Part shown: one piece after another, positions 52,508 through 61,898 of the stretch
Numbering within the stretch: the first letter of the stretch is position 1
Layout: every line of letters begins with the position of its first letter
NCBI GenBank assembly: GCA_003142615.1
Contig: PLMW01000028.1
Location: forward strand, 1-64,000
Source of the DNA: Opitutia bacterium
GTDB taxonomy: Bacteria; Verrucomicrobiota; Verrucomicrobiia; Opitutales; Opitutaceae
DNA length: 64,000 nt
Direction of reading: 5' to 3'
Position numbers and translations under genes: made by a program
Notes under the pieces: model-generated
Database searches by the model: none
What the model was told of the DNA's origin: nothing
What the model saw: the letters and a program-made list of their open reading frames with translations, nothing else

Positions 52508-53713
52508 GTGCAGGAATCTGCCACGAAAGTGCCCCCCTCTCCTTCCAGAAAACGCATTGTCCTTTTGGGCGCCACCGGCTCCATCGGCGAGAACACGCTG
52601 CGGGTCATCGCTGCGCACCGTGACCGGCTGGAACTGGTGGGCATTGCCGCGCGTGCCAACCACCGGCGGCTCGCGGAGATTGCGCGGCAGTTCGGCGTCC
52701 GGCATGTGGCGATCTTCGAAAACGGTGCGCTGGCCGAGGCCCGCGCCAACCCCGCGGCGTTCCCCCCCGACACCCGGCTGTCCGGCGGCCTGAACGGACT
52801 CGTCGAACTCGCGCAACTGCCCGAAGCCGACCTGGTGCTCGTGGCGGTCGTGGGCACCACTGGTCTGCGGCCCGCCCTGGCCGCCCTCGCCGCGCACAAG
52901 CCCCTCGCGCTCGCCTCCAAGGAAATCCTGGTGCTGGCCGGCAAATTTGTCATGGCCGCGGCGCGCGCCGGCGGTGTCCGCCTGGTGCCGGTCGACAGCG
53001 AACACAACGCTGTCTTCCAGTGTCTCGAGGGCCACGCGCCCGCCACCGTGCGCCGGATTGTGCTCACCGCCTCTGGCGGCGCGTTTCGCGATCTCTCCGC
53101 CGCCGCGCTCGCCCACGTGACTCCCGCCGACGCGTTGAGGCATCCCAACTGGTCGATGGGGCCCAAAATCACCGTCGATTCAGCCACGCTGGCCAACAAG
53201 GGCCTCGAACTCATGGAGGCGCAATGGCTGTTCGGCCTGCGTCCCGACCAGTGTCAGGCGGTGCTGCACCCGCAGAGCATCGTGCACTGCCTGGTGGAGT
53301 TTGCCGACGGCACGATGCTCGCACAGCTGGCGCCGCCTTCCATGACGTTTCCCATCCAGCACGCCCTGCTCTACCCGGAACGGGCGCCGGGGATCGATGC
53401 CCCGCTCGACCTGCAAAAGCTGTTCACCCTCGACTTTTGCCCGGTGGATGAGACGCGCTATCCCTGCCTGCGGCTGGCCCGGGCGGTGATGGACGCGGGT
53501 GGCGTGGCGCCGGCTGTTTACAATGCCGCCAACGAGGTCGCCGTGACGGCTTTCCTCGCTGGCCGGCTGCCCTTCCTTGCCATTTCAGAGGTCATCGATA
53601 AGACTCTTCAATCCGGTTCCAATTTTGAACCGGCCGATCTCGACGCTGTCCTGGAGGCCGACCTGGCCGCCCGCCGCGCCGCCCGGTCCATCATCACCAG
53701 CATAAAATCCTGA
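52508..53713 (+). CDS. dxr: 1-deoxy-D-xylulose 5-phosphate reductoisomerase
   Basis: The 401-aa protein starts at a GTG (52508; another GTG at 52529 is possible). LLGATGSIGENTLRV is the NADPH loop, ALASKEILVLAGKF corresponds to the ANKE region with Ser in place of Asn, VPVDSEHNAVFQ holds the metal ligands, TASGGAFRDL the flexible loop and HPNWSMGPKITVDSATLANK the phosphate site. It catalyses the second step of the MEP pathway. It is nine bases before rseP. Confidence 0.96.
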   Translation: MQESATKVPPSPSRKRIVLLGATGSIGENTLRVIAAHRDRLELVGIAARANHRRLAEIARQFGVRHVAIFENGALAEARANPAAFPPDTRLSGGLNGLVELAQLPEADLVLVAVVGTTGLRPALAALAAHKPLALASKEILVLAGKFVMAAARAGGVRLVPVDSEHNAVFQCLEGHAPATVRRIVLTASGGAFRDLSAAALAHVTPADALRHPNWSMGPKITVDSATLANKGLELMEAQWLFGLRPDQCQAVLHPQSIVHCLVEFADGTMLAQLAPPSMTFPIQHALLYPERAPGIDAPLDLQKLFTLDFCPVDETRYPCLRLARAVMDAGGVAPAVYNAANEVAVTAFLAGRLPFLAISEVIDKTLQSGSNFEPADLDAVLEADLAARRAARSIITSIKS

Positions 53714-53721
53714 CTTAGGAC

Positions 53722-55176
53722 GTGTCCTCCGATCTGCTCCAGTCCATCGCCTCGAATCTCTGGTCGATCTTCCTGATCATCCTGTTCTTTGGCGGCTCCA
53801 TCTTTGTGCACGAGTTCGGCCACTTCCTCGCCGCGCGGCGCCGCGGGGTGCACGTGGCGCGTTTTTCCATCGGTTTCGGGCCGAAGATCTTCGCCTGGCG
53901 GGGCAAGGATGGCGTCGAGTACCGTCTGTCCTGGCTGCCGCTCGGCGGTTATGTCGCGCTCCCGCAACTCGCCGACATGCACGCCATCGAAGGCGGGGCG
54001 GATGTCGACGTGAAGAAACTGCCCCCTCTCAGCTACGGCACCAAAATGCTGGTGTTTGCCGCTGGCGCGGCCTTCAACGTCGTCTTCGCCTTTCTGCTCG
54101 CCTGCATCGTGTGGTTTGTCGGCCAACCGACCAGCGCCGAACTCGATACCACGAGGATCGGCCTGGTGATGCCGGCGATCGCCCTGCCTGACGGATCGAG
54201 CGTGCCCAGTCCGGCGTTTGAAGCCGGCTTTCAGGCCGGCGACGTCATCCTGGCCATCGATGGCAGCCGGGTCACCAACTGGCCGGACCTGCAGCAGACG
54301 CTCTTTGCCAGCGGCGGGCGTTCTGCCGACGGCCGGCCCCGGGCGGTGTTCACCGTCGCTCGCGGCGGTGAAACGCTGGAGCTCACCGTCTATCCACGCC
54401 TCGCCGGCGATGAGCGCATGCGGCGCATCGGCATCGTCCCGGCCGAGGAGTTCATCGTCTATGAAGTCACGCCGGGCTCGCCGGCGGCCCGCGCCGGCCT
54501 CAGGCCGAACGATCAGATCGTCGCCCTTGACGGCCTGCCGGTGCTCCACTCGAGCGTCTTTGTCGATCACTTGCGCAAAAATGTCGACCGGCCCATCACA
54601 CTCACCGTGCTTCGCGCGGGCCGGCGGACCACGCTCACCGTGCCGCCCCGCACCCGGACGGAAAATCCCGCCGAGCTCGGTCTCACATTCAAATCGGGCT
54701 TCAAGATCGTGTATCCCGATCCCTTCACCCAGATCGCGGATAATGCCGTGATGGCGTTCCGCGTGCTCGCGGGGCTCATCAACCCCCAATCCGACCTTGG
54801 TGTATCCAATCTTAGCGGCCCCGTCGGCATCGTGCGCATCTTCCGCGCCACGGCACAGAGCGATATTCGCGTCGTGCTCTGGTTCACCATTCTTGTGAAT
54901 GTCAACCTCGCCATCTTCAACCTGCTGCCCGTCCCGGTGCTCGATGGCGGCCACATGCTCTTCGCCACCATCGGCCGGCTGCGCGGCCGGGCGCTCCCGG
55001 CCAGCTTCATCATGACCACGCAGAGCGTGTTCATCGTGCTGCTTTTCTCGCTCATTCTTTACGTCAGCTTCTTCGACGTACGCCGCCTTGTCCGCGACGC
55101 ACGCAGCGAACGTGCTGAGACCCAGCAGCAGGCCGCACCAACGGCGAAACCCGCGCCCGCACCGGCGGCGCCCTAG
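53722..55176 (+). CDS. rseP: Site-2 zinc metalloprotease RseP
   Basis: The 484-aa protein starts at a GTG. HEFGH (residues 30-34) in the first membrane segment is the zinc site, and NLLPVPVLDGGHMLF near 395-410 gives the third ligand. Two PDZ domains lie between (about 140-230 and 235-320), the second containing VTPGSPAARAGLRPNDQI. It cuts membrane proteins within the bilayer, such as anti-sigma factors. The last ~25 residues are a low-complexity Ala/Pro/Gln tail, absent from typical RseP. It lies between dxr and ispG as in many genomes. Confidence 0.95.
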   Translation: MSSDLLQSIASNLWSIFLIILFFGGSIFVHEFGHFLAARRRGVHVARFSIGFGPKIFAWRGKDGVEYRLSWLPLGGYVALPQLADMHAIEGGADVDVKKLPPLSYGTKMLVFAAGAAFNVVFAFLLACIVWFVGQPTSAELDTTRIGLVMPAIALPDGSSVPSPAFEAGFQAGDVILAIDGSRVTNWPDLQQTLFASGGRSADGRPRAVFTVARGGETLELTVYPRLAGDERMRRIGIVPAEEFIVYEVTPGSPAARAGLRPNDQIVALDGLPVLHSSVFVDHLRKNVDRPITLTVLRAGRRTTLTVPPRTRTENPAELGLTFKSGFKIVYPDPFTQIADNAVMAFRVLAGLINPQSDLGVSNLSGPVGIVRIFRATAQSDIRVVLWFTILVNVNLAIFNLLPVPVLDGGHMLFATIGRLRGRALPASFIMTTQSVFIVLLFSLILYVSFFDVRRLVRDARSERAETQQQAAPTAKPAPAPAAP

Positions 55177-55202
55177 GAGAGCCCCCGCGCCTGGCGCGGA
55201 CC

Positions 55203-57305
55203 ATGATGTCCTACTGCGCGTCTCGTTTCCAAACCGTACGCCGCCCCACCGTTGAGGTGAAAGTGGGCGCTATCGGCGTCGGCGGGTCGAATCCGATCCG
55301 CCTCCAGTCGATGACCACGAGCGACACGCAGGACATCGAGGCCACTGTAAGGCAGTGCATCGCGCTGGCCGAAGTGGGGTGCGAGATCGTCCGCATCACC
55401 GCGCCCAACGTGCCGGCGGCGAAATGCCTGCGATCCATCCGGGGAAAATTCACCGCCGCCGGCTTCGGTCATGTGCCGCTGGTCGCCGACATCCATTTCC
55501 TCCCCTCGGCGGCGATGGAGGCGGTCGAACACGTTGAAAAGGTGCGCGTCAATCCCGGTAATTACGCCGACAAAAAAAAGTTTGCCACCCGCGAGTACAC
55601 CGATGCCGAGTACGAGCAGGAATTGCAGCGGCTCCACGACGCGTTTTCACCGCTCGTGCGGCGCTGCCGGGAACTCGGCCGGGCGCTGCGCATCGGGACC
55701 AACCACGGCTCGCTCTCCGACCGCATCATGAACCGCTATGGCGACACGCCGCTCGGGATGGTCGAAAGCGCGCTCGAGTTCGTGCGCATCGCCGAGTCTG
55801 AAGGCTTTCACGACATCATCCTGTCGATGAAGGCCAGCAATCCCAAGATCATGATCCAGGCCTACCGGCTGCTCGTGGAAAAGATGGACGCGGCGCATCG
55901 TCCCTATCCGCTACATCTTGGCGTCACTGAGGCTGGCGACGGCGAGGACGGCCGCATCAAGGGCGCCATCGGCATCGGCGCCCTCCTGCTCGACGGCCTG
56001 GGCGACACGATTCGCGTCTCGCTCACCGAGGATTCGGTCTACGAAATCCCGGTTGCCCGGGCGATCGCCGAAAAGGCGATGAGCTTGTGGACGATAGCAG
56101 AAAGCGGAAAGCGGAGACCAGATAGTAAAACCACTGAATCAATCGACTCTCCGGTATCCGGTATCCGCGATCCGAGATCCGTAGACTCCATCGATCCCTT
56201 TCATTTCACACGACGCGAGACGCATGTCCTGTCTCTTTCGGATCGTTGCAGTGTCGGCCCGGAGCAGCCGCCGCGCGTCATCGTGCGGGTTCCGGAACCG
56301 GATCATCTCGCCAAGGCCGCCATGGAACTGGGTGGACCCTCGCTCAAGGATACACCCGTGGAAGGCTTGATGGTGCCGGTGGCCGACGCCGAGACGCTGG
56401 CCGGGCTTCGCCGGATCCTGGACGAGGTGAAACTCCCGGTCGATTTTCTCGTGCTCGATCTGGCAGAGACCCTTGCGCCCACCGACCTGGCCGGTTTCGT
56501 TTCCGCCAGTCGTGGCCGCCTGGTGCTGTGTCGGCGTTTCCAGCCCTCCGCGGGCAGGCAGCTGGCTGGCATGGCGGAACTCGCGCGCCGCCATGGCCAT
56601 TTCCTCGCCATCGACATGGCGGTCGCCGATTTTCCTGCGTTCACCGACACTTTCCGGTCGCTCGGTGACAACCGCCTGATCTTCACCCTCTCCTCCGTTG
56701 GTGCGCCTGCCGCCTGTTGCTCCCACGCGCTCGGTGCCTATCGCCAGCTGGCCGAATACCTGCTCCGCCTTGGTTTCCGGGCACCGCTTTGGATTCGCAA
56801 CACCGCCGCCACCGCCACGCGTGATGACACCAGTTTTCTCGGCCGGCTGCTTGAAGCCAGCATTCTCACGGGCGGTCTCCTCTGCGACGGCCTGGGTGAT
56901 CTAGTGAGCATTGAAACCGAGGCCGACCCGATGCGCGCCGCCAAACTTGCCTACAACGTGCTGCAGGGCGCCGGTGCGCGCATTTCCAAGACCGAGTTTG
57001 TCGCCTGCCCGAGCTGTGGCCGCACTCTCTTTGATCTGCAGACCACCACCCAGCGCATCCGGGAAAAGACCGGTCATCTCAAGGGAGTCAAGATTGCCAT
57101 CATGGGCTGCATCGTGAACGGCCCGGGTGAAATGGCCGATGCGGACTTTGGCTACGTGGGCGGCGCGCCCGGCAAAATCAACCTCTACGTCGGAAAGAGC
57201 TGCGTGCAGTACAACATTCCGCAGGCCGAAGCGGACGACCGTTTGATCGCTCTGATCAAAGCGCACGGCAAATGGCTGGAGCCCTCATTGCCCATGGCAC
57301 CATGA
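55203..57305 (+). CDS. ispG: 4-hydroxy-3-methylbut-2-enyl diphosphate synthase IspG, long form
   Basis: The 700-aa protein is far longer than the ~370-aa E. coli enzyme, matching the form with a central extra domain known from plants, Chlamydiae and Bacteroidetes. The N-terminal TIM barrel has LQSMTTSDTQDIEATV and LGVTEAGDGEDGRIKGAIG; the C-terminal iron-sulfur domain has Cys602, Cys605 (ACPSCG) and Cys636 (MGCIVNGPGE) for the 4Fe-4S cluster. Between them (about residues 300-545) lies the extra domain, which begins with a polar linker (~301-340) encoded by less GC-rich DNA with heptanucleotide repeats. It makes HMBPP in the MEP pathway. The frame is intact through the repeats. Confidence 0.95.
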   Translation: MMSYCASRFQTVRRPTVEVKVGAIGVGGSNPIRLQSMTTSDTQDIEATVRQCIALAEVGCEIVRITAPNVPAAKCLRSIRGKFTAAGFGHVPLVADIHFLPSAAMEAVEHVEKVRVNPGNYADKKKFATREYTDAEYEQELQRLHDAFSPLVRRCRELGRALRIGTNHGSLSDRIMNRYGDTPLGMVESALEFVRIAESEGFHDIILSMKASNPKIMIQAYRLLVEKMDAAHRPYPLHLGVTEAGDGEDGRIKGAIGIGALLLDGLGDTIRVSLTEDSVYEIPVARAIAEKAMSLWTIAESGKRRPDSKTTESIDSPVSGIRDPRSVDSIDPFHFTRRETHVLSLSDRCSVGPEQPPRVIVRVPEPDHLAKAAMELGGPSLKDTPVEGLMVPVADAETLAGLRRILDEVKLPVDFLVLDLAETLAPTDLAGFVSASRGRLVLCRRFQPSAGRQLAGMAELARRHGHFLAIDMAVADFPAFTDTFRSLGDNRLIFTLSSVGAPAACCSHALGAYRQLAEYLLRLGFRAPLWIRNTAATATRDDTSFLGRLLEASILTGGLLCDGLGDLVSIETEADPMRAAKLAYNVLQGAGARISKTEFVACPSCGRTLFDLQTTTQRIREKTGHLKGVKIAIMGCIVNGPGEMADADFGYVGGAPGKINLYVGKSCVQYNIPQAEADDRLIALIKAHGKWLEPSLPMAP
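56151..56185. repeat. Degenerate heptanucleotide tandem repeat inside ispG, five units
   Basis: The units read CCGGTAT, CCGGTAT, CCGCGAT, CCGAGAT and CCGTAGA. They lie in the linker between barrel and extra domain. Just upstream (56096-56116) there is also a short direct repeat, GCAGAAA-GCGGAAA-GCGGAGA, again in seven-base steps. Confidence 0.75.
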
Positions 57306-57505
57306 CCGCCCCCCTGCGAGTACGCCGACAGGCTTCCCTTACCAGCCACCCCGCGTCACGACATCGTCACTACTGTCACATGACCGTGACTGATTCGTGA
57401 CGTTCGCCGGTGCGCCGCGATCGCGTAGTGGCTGTCTTATTACGCCTGCCACGCCGCCTGAGCATTCGGGCCTCAGTCTGTTTAAAACAGCAAATGCGGA
57501 GGTGG

Positions 57506-57525
57506 TGTGAATAACTTGTGGGAAA
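57506..57525 (-). promoter_or_regulatory. DnaA box (exact) plus adjacent near-match
   Basis: TTATTCACA on the minus strand (57506-57514) matches the TTWTNCACA consensus. Two bases away, TTTCCCACA (57517-57525) differs from it at one position. Paired boxes strengthen the call. Confidence 0.55.
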
Positions 57526-57789
57526 GTTGCTCTTGAAATGCATTTTGTGATTCACGTTACTGCGCAAATCGGTTCTATTACTCGGTACCTCATTTGTTCT
57601 TTCCCACGTCCGCAGTCCGTTTTTCTCTGCAAGCTCTCGGGGAGTTTCCCCTACCCTCTGGTCTTCAATGTTTTATTCTAACGATTAGCCTGCCTCCAGA
57701 CCCACCAAGACCGGACATGCCTTTCTCCTCTGAGCGAGCGAGGGAATTCTGCCCTGCAGGACGCGTGCAAAGAGCCTCTCTTGAGGCCG

Positions 57790-57798
57790 TGTGAATAA
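57790..57798 (-). promoter_or_regulatory. DnaA box (exact) close to the dnaA start
   Basis: TTATTCACA on the minus strand, identical to the box at 57506, lies 22 bases before the dnaA ATG. A position this close suits autorepression of dnaA. Confidence 0.55.
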
Positions 57799-57819
57799 TC
57801 TCTTTCCTTTGCCTGCTCC

Positions 57820-59238
57820 ATGCCCTCATTGACCCTCCCGTCCAGCCTTTGGGAAACCGTCAAATGTGACTTCAAAGGGCTATTCCCTGAGGATGTCTTC
57901 CAGATGTGGTTTGAGCCCATCGTCTGCCTCGAGACGACCGAGGACTCCATTGCGCTCGGCGTGCCTAACGACTTCGCAGCGATCTGGATCCACGACAACT
58001 ACCTCGACCTCATTACTCAGCGCCTGCGCCTCACTGCCGGCCGCCTGATCAACGTTTCCCTGAAGGTTCATCATCCCGGGCCTGCGACCAAGCCCACCCC
58101 CGGCTCCTTGGCTGCCGGCAACGGCAACCATGACACTCTGTCAGCCTCCGCGCACCATAATCGCATGCGGGCCACGCCGCGCCGGGCGGGCCGTTACGAT
58201 GAAAAGTGCCCCAACGCCGGCACGCTCAACCCCCGCAACACCTTCGAAAACTTCGTCGTCGGCGCCAATAACCAGCTGGCCCATGCCGCCGCCCTGGCCG
58301 TGGCGCAGGCGCCGGCCCAAGCCTTCAATCCGCTGTTCATCTACGGCGATACCGGCCTCGGCAAGACGCACCTGATGCACGCCGTGGGGCACAGCATTCT
58401 TCGCAACAACCCCGACGCCAAGGTCGCGTACCTCTCCACTGAGAAATTTACCAACGAGTTCATTCAGGCACTGCAGGAAAACAGCCTCACCCGTTTCCGC
58501 CAGCGCTACCGCAACGTCGACGTGCTCCTGCTCGACGACGTGCAGTTTCTCAGCAACAAGGAGCGCATCCAGGAGGAATTCTTCCACACCTTCAACGACG
58601 TCTTCGAATCGGGCAAGCAGGTGGTCCTCTCCAGTGACCGTCCCGCCAGCGAGATCGCCAAGCTCGAATCACGCCTGGTTTCGCGCTTCCAGTGGGGCTA
58701 CGTGGCAGACATCCAGTCGCCCGACCTGGAGACGCGCGTCGCCATTCTCCGCACGAAGGCCGCCTGCCTGAAGTTCGACGTTCCTCCGGCCGTAATCAAT
58801 TTCATCGCCCAGCACATCTCCAAGAACATCCGCCGCCTCGAAGGCGCGCTCATCAAGGTGGCCAGCTATTCCGCCCTCACCAACAAGGCCCTCGACCTGC
58901 CCACCGTTGAGATGCTGCTGCAGGATGTGCTCATGGAGCAGGCGCAAAACCTGCTCACCCTCGAGACCATCCAGAAGCGGGTGGCCGACCATTACCAGAT
59001 CCGCCACAGCGACATGACGAGCAAACGCCGCCCCGCCAACATCGCCCTGCCCCGGCAGATCGCCATGTACCTGGCCCGCCAGCTTACCAAGCATTCGCTG
59101 CAGGAGATTGGCGACGCGTTTGGCGGGCGCGACCACGGTACCGTCATCCATGCCTGCAAAACCGTCGAGAACATGATGGAGCAGGACGACTCCGTCCGCG
59201 GCAGCGTCGAATTTCTGAGGGCCCAACTCTCCAAGTAG
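57820..59238 (+). CDS. dnaA: Chromosomal replication initiator DnaA
   Basis: The 472-aa protein has a short N-terminal domain I (SSLWETVKCDFKGLFPEDVF), a linker to about residue 130, and the AAA+ domain with NTFENFVVGANNQLAHAAAL, Walker A GDTGLGKTHLMHA (from residue 176) and Walker B LLLDDVQF (near 235-242). Domain IV has the DNA-binding signature GGRDHGTVIHACKTV near residues 440-455. It opens oriC and recruits helicase. It is monocistronic; DnaA boxes lie in its upstream region. The next gene is xylA, not dnaN, so the classical dnaA-dnaN order is absent. Confidence 0.97.
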   Translation: MPSLTLPSSLWETVKCDFKGLFPEDVFQMWFEPIVCLETTEDSIALGVPNDFAAIWIHDNYLDLITQRLRLTAGRLINVSLKVHHPGPATKPTPGSLAAGNGNHDTLSASAHHNRMRATPRRAGRYDEKCPNAGTLNPRNTFENFVVGANNQLAHAAALAVAQAPAQAFNPLFIYGDTGLGKTHLMHAVGHSILRNNPDAKVAYLSTEKFTNEFIQALQENSLTRFRQRYRNVDVLLLDDVQFLSNKERIQEEFFHTFNDVFESGKQVVLSSDRPASEIAKLESRLVSRFQWGYVADIQSPDLETRVAILRTKAACLKFDVPPAVINFIAQHISKNIRRLEGALIKVASYSALTNKALDLPTVEMLLQDVLMEQAQNLLTLETIQKRVADHYQIRHSDMTSKRRPANIALPRQIAMYLARQLTKHSLQEIGDAFGGRDHGTVIHACKTVENMMEQDDSVRGSVEFLRAQLSK

Positions 59239-59424
59239 CAACGCCGGGTGCCCCCAACACCCTGCCCATGGTGTCCATTCTGTCCCCCGCCAGCATTGTG
59301 CGGGAATTTTGTTTGTTGCCGCCGGCCGCTCGGGGGGGCCGGAGTGCACTGTCTACTGTGAGAATAAAATCTGGTTTCTAAGCAGCCCCACATTATGCGA
59401 GGCTTATTTCCACGCCCCATTCCC

Positions 59425-60750
59425 ATGAAAAAGTCCCAGGCTCACTTCCCTAAAATCCCGCCCATCGCCTACGAAGGCCCGAGATCGGAGAATCCCCTCT
59501 CGTTCAGGCACTATAATCCCGCCCAGATCATCGATGGCAGGTCGCTGAGGGATCACCTCCGCTTCTCCATCGCCTACTGGCACTCCTTTCGCGGAGTCGG
59601 CGCCGATCCGTTCGGCTGGGGCACCATCGTCCGTCCCTGGGAGAGCGGCCGCGATCCCCTCGCTGTCGCCCGGACGCGCATGGACGCCGCCTTTGAGTTT
59701 TTCGTGAAGATTCAAGCGCCGTTCTGGTGTTTCCACGATCGCGATATCGCACCCGAGGGACGCTCACTCGCCGAGTCCAACCGGAACCTCGATAGGCTCG
59801 TCGCCCACGCGAAACAACTGCAAAAGGCCACGGGCGTAAAACTCCTGTGGGGCACGGCCAATCTCTTCTCGAATCCACGCTACATGTGTGGTGCCGCCAC
59901 CAACCCCGATGCCCATGTCTTCGCCTATGCCGCCGCGCAGGTGAAGAAGGCGCTGGAGGTCACCAAGGAGTTGGGGGGAGAGAACTACGTCTTCTGGGGC
60001 GGCCGCGAAGGCTATGAGACCCTCCTCAACACCGACCTCAAGCGCGAGCAGGAACATTTGGCTGCGTTCCTGCACATGGCGGTCGATTATGCCAAGGTCA
60101 TCGGCTTCAAGGGCCAGTTCCTCATCGAGCCGAAGCCCAAGGAGCCCACGAAGCATCAGTATGACTTCGACGTCGCCGCCGGCCTCGCCTTTCTGAAGAC
60201 CCATGGTCTCGACAGGCACTTCAAGTTCAACATTGAAACCAACCACGCCACCCTGGCCGGCCATACCTTCCAGCACGAAATCGAGACCGCAGCGGCGCAT
60301 GGCATGCTCGGCTCGATCGACGCCAACACCGGCGACCTGCTGCTCGGGTGGGACACCGACCAGTTCAACACTGACGTCAAGGAACTCACCCTCGCCATGG
60401 TCTCCATTCTGCGCGCCGGCGGCCTTGGCGCGGGCGGCTTCAATTTCGACGCCAAGCTGCGCCGCCCCTCCATTGACCTCGAAGACCTCTTCTACGCGCA
60501 CATCGGCGGTTTCGACACCTATGCGCTGGCCTTCAAGCTCGCGCGCCGCATTCTCGCCGAGGGCAAGTTCACCCAGTTCGTTGCCGCCCGTTACAACAGC
60601 TACAACGCGGGCTTCGGGCGCGACATCGAATCGGGCCGGGTCGGCTTCAAGGAGTTGGAGAAGATCGCACTCAAACTAGGCGAACCCCTTTCGCACAGCG
60701 GACGGCAGGAGTACCTCGAAAACCTGCTGAACCAGTACTTGCACGGCTAA
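59425..60750 (+). CDS. xylA: Xylose isomerase
   Basis: From the ATG at 59425 the protein has 441 aa, the normal length of class II xylose isomerases. Metal ligands are all visible: [18 protein letters not shown] (Glu and Lys), [17 protein letters not shown] (Glu, His), [16 protein letters not shown] and FDAKLRRP (Asp residues). [17 protein letters not shown] is another family signature. It converts xylose to xylulose in the cytoplasm. It stands alone between dnaA and a terminator, without xylulokinase nearby, so its regulation is not apparent. A longer frame starts ten codons upstream. Confidence 0.97.
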   Translation: MKKSQAHFPKIPPIAYEGPRSENPLSFRHYNPAQIIDGRSLRDHLRFSIAYWHSFRGVGADPFGWGTIVRPWESGRDPLAVARTRMDAAFEFFVKIQAPFWCFHDRDIAPEGRSLAESNRNLDRLVAHAKQLQKATGVKLLWGTANLFSNPRYMCGAATNPDAHVFAYAAAQVKKALEVTKELGGENYVFWGGREGYETLLNTDLKREQEHLAAFLHMAVDYAKVIGFKGQFLIEPKPKEPTKHQYDFDVAAGLAFLKTHGLDRHFKFNIETNHATLAGHTFQHEIETAAAHGMLGSIDANTGDLLLGWDTDQFNTDVKELTLAMVSILRAGGLGAGGFNFDAKLRRPSIDLEDLFYAHIGGFDTYALAFKLARRILAEGKFTQFVAARYNSYNAGFGRDIESGRVGFKELEKIALKLGEPLSHSGRQEYLENLLNQYLHG

Positions 60751-60776
60751 GCCGGCTCCCAAGTCATGGTTCTTCC

Positions 60777-60803
60777 GGGCGCGGCCGGGAGCCGCGCCCT
60801 TTT
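60777..60803 (+). terminator. Rho-independent terminator after xylA
   Basis: GGGCGCGG (60777-60784) pairs perfectly with CCGCGCCC (60792-60799) over a 7-base loop and is followed by TTTT. It ends the xylA transcript 27 bases past the stop and lies just before the convergent next gene. Confidence 0.82.
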
Positions 60804-60822
60804 CATGTCCCCGGCGATCGAT

Positions 60823-61464
60823 TCACGCGGCTGGTCCGTGGCCGGAAGGATCATGGCCCGGTAATTCCGGACGCGGGGCGGCAGTCGCAAGCCCAGTTGC
60901 ACCGGCGCGCCGTTCCGCCCGGCGGCGCAAGGCGCGGCGGATGGTGAGCTTCACTCCCCAGTGGTAGAACGCCAGCGCCAGCAGCACCCCGCAGGCGGAG
61001 TAAAAGAGCCCCTCAACCGTCGTTGGCACCGCCGGTTTGAAGATCGTCCATGTTGCGTGGACGATGGAAAAATCAAGGTGCCGGAGGAAAACGAACGGCC
61101 GGCTTAATATCGAGGCCTGCCGGATGGCCGTGTCCGCCGCGGCGAGTGCGTCCACTCGTGTCATCGTTTCCTGGATCACCCGCCCGAGCCGCGCCACCGT
61201 CGGTTCGCCGCTGCCCAGACTCCGCGCGATCAACTGGTCGAGCGAGAGGTCCGACTGCGCCGCCACCGCCCGGAACTGTTCCAGTTGCCGGCGCGCCTCA
61301 TCGAGATGCCCGCCCAGCCGTTGCAGATACTGCTGGATGAACTCCGGCAGTTGCGAGAACAGCACGGCCCCCACGACGCACAGCAGGCGATCGAGCAATC
61401 CCTCGCCGGCGGCCAGCAAGGAGCGAACCGGTTGGTTCCAGCGCACGGGAGGAGGATTGATCAA
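60823..61464 (-). CDS. DUF2937-like membrane protein
   Basis: The 213-aa protein has a hydrophobic segment near residues 25-40 followed by SQLPEFIQQYLQRLGGHLDE, which I associate with the DUF2937 family, then a helical region (~55-125) and a second membrane segment near 150-172. The basic C-terminus (RRALRRRAERR) is followed by a loose tail. The function of the family is not known. It is 75 bases downstream of the Dabb gene on the same strand and may be the last gene of the oligopeptide transporter unit. Confidence 0.68.
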   Translation of the reverse strand: MINPPPVRWNQPVRSLLAAGEGLLDRLLCVVGAVLFSQLPEFIQQYLQRLGGHLDEARRQLEQFRAVAAQSDLSLDQLIARSLGSGEPTVARLGRVIQETMTRVDALAAADTAIRQASILSRPFVFLRHLDFSIVHATWTIFKPAVPTTVEGLFYSACGVLLALAFYHWGVKLTIRRALRRRAERRAGATGLATAAPRPELPGHDPSGHGPAA

Positions 61465-61539
61465 TTTCTCCGCCGGGCAAGCCTCAGTCGTCCCTGTCCG
61501 GCGCGCCCCGGTTCCGGCCGGGTTTTGCCAAGCGCGTGC

Positions 61540-61839
61540 CTACTCCGTGTCGTAGATTTGCACATGCGTCCAGCAGCTCTTGAATTTCGCGATGAACGCC
61601 AGGTGGATCGGGTCGGCCTGACAGGCATCGTGGGCCGCCACGTCGCGGCAGATCACCGTGAGGCCGACCGCGAAGGTTTTGTCGACCACCGGCCGGTCCG
61701 GAACGGCGGCGGGTGCGCCGACGTAGACTTTTTCAACGTGTTTGATCGCCGCCAGCGACTCGACGCCGCGGCGAAAGTCGGCGCGTTGCGTTTCAGTGAG
61801 TCCGGGGTTCAGCCAGAAGAGGACTGTGTGGATGAGCAT
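61540..61839 (-). CDS. Dabb (stress-responsive A/B barrel) domain protein
   Basis: The 99-aa protein is one Dabb domain: it begins MLIHTVLFWLNPGLTETQ, typical of the family (MIxHxVLFxLKP), and ends with ACQADPIHLAFI and a Trp-containing strand. These small dimeric alpha+beta barrels occur in bacteria and plants; most have no assigned reaction. It lies 59 bases after the second ABC ATPase gene on the same strand. Confidence 0.9.
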   Translation of the reverse strand: MLIHTVLFWLNPGLTETQRADFRRGVESLAAIKHVEKVYVGAPAAVPDRPVVDKTFAVGLTVICRDVAAHDACQADPIHLAFIAKFKSCWTHVQIYDTE

Positions 61840-61898
61840 GGGAAAAGGGATCTATCCGGGTGATTGCAGCGGATCCACGAGAACTTCCTGGTCCGGCC

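Larger units (their letters stand above)
57306..57819. other. 514-base intergenic region upstream of dnaA, candidate oriC or dnaA control region
   Basis: No gene is supported here. The stretch is visibly more AT-rich than its surroundings from about 57480 on. It holds two exact DnaA-box 9-mers (TTATTCACA on the minus strand) and two near matches, and an interrupted inverted repeat built from GTCAC and GTGAC near 57365-57402. This fits either a replication origin or DnaA autoregulation; with tools absent I cannot test strand skew. Confidence 0.4.

Noticed and set aside
57376-57567. 63-aa minus-strand frame in the dnaA upstream region
   Set aside because: Covers the DnaA-box cluster, composition unlike a protein, no start context.
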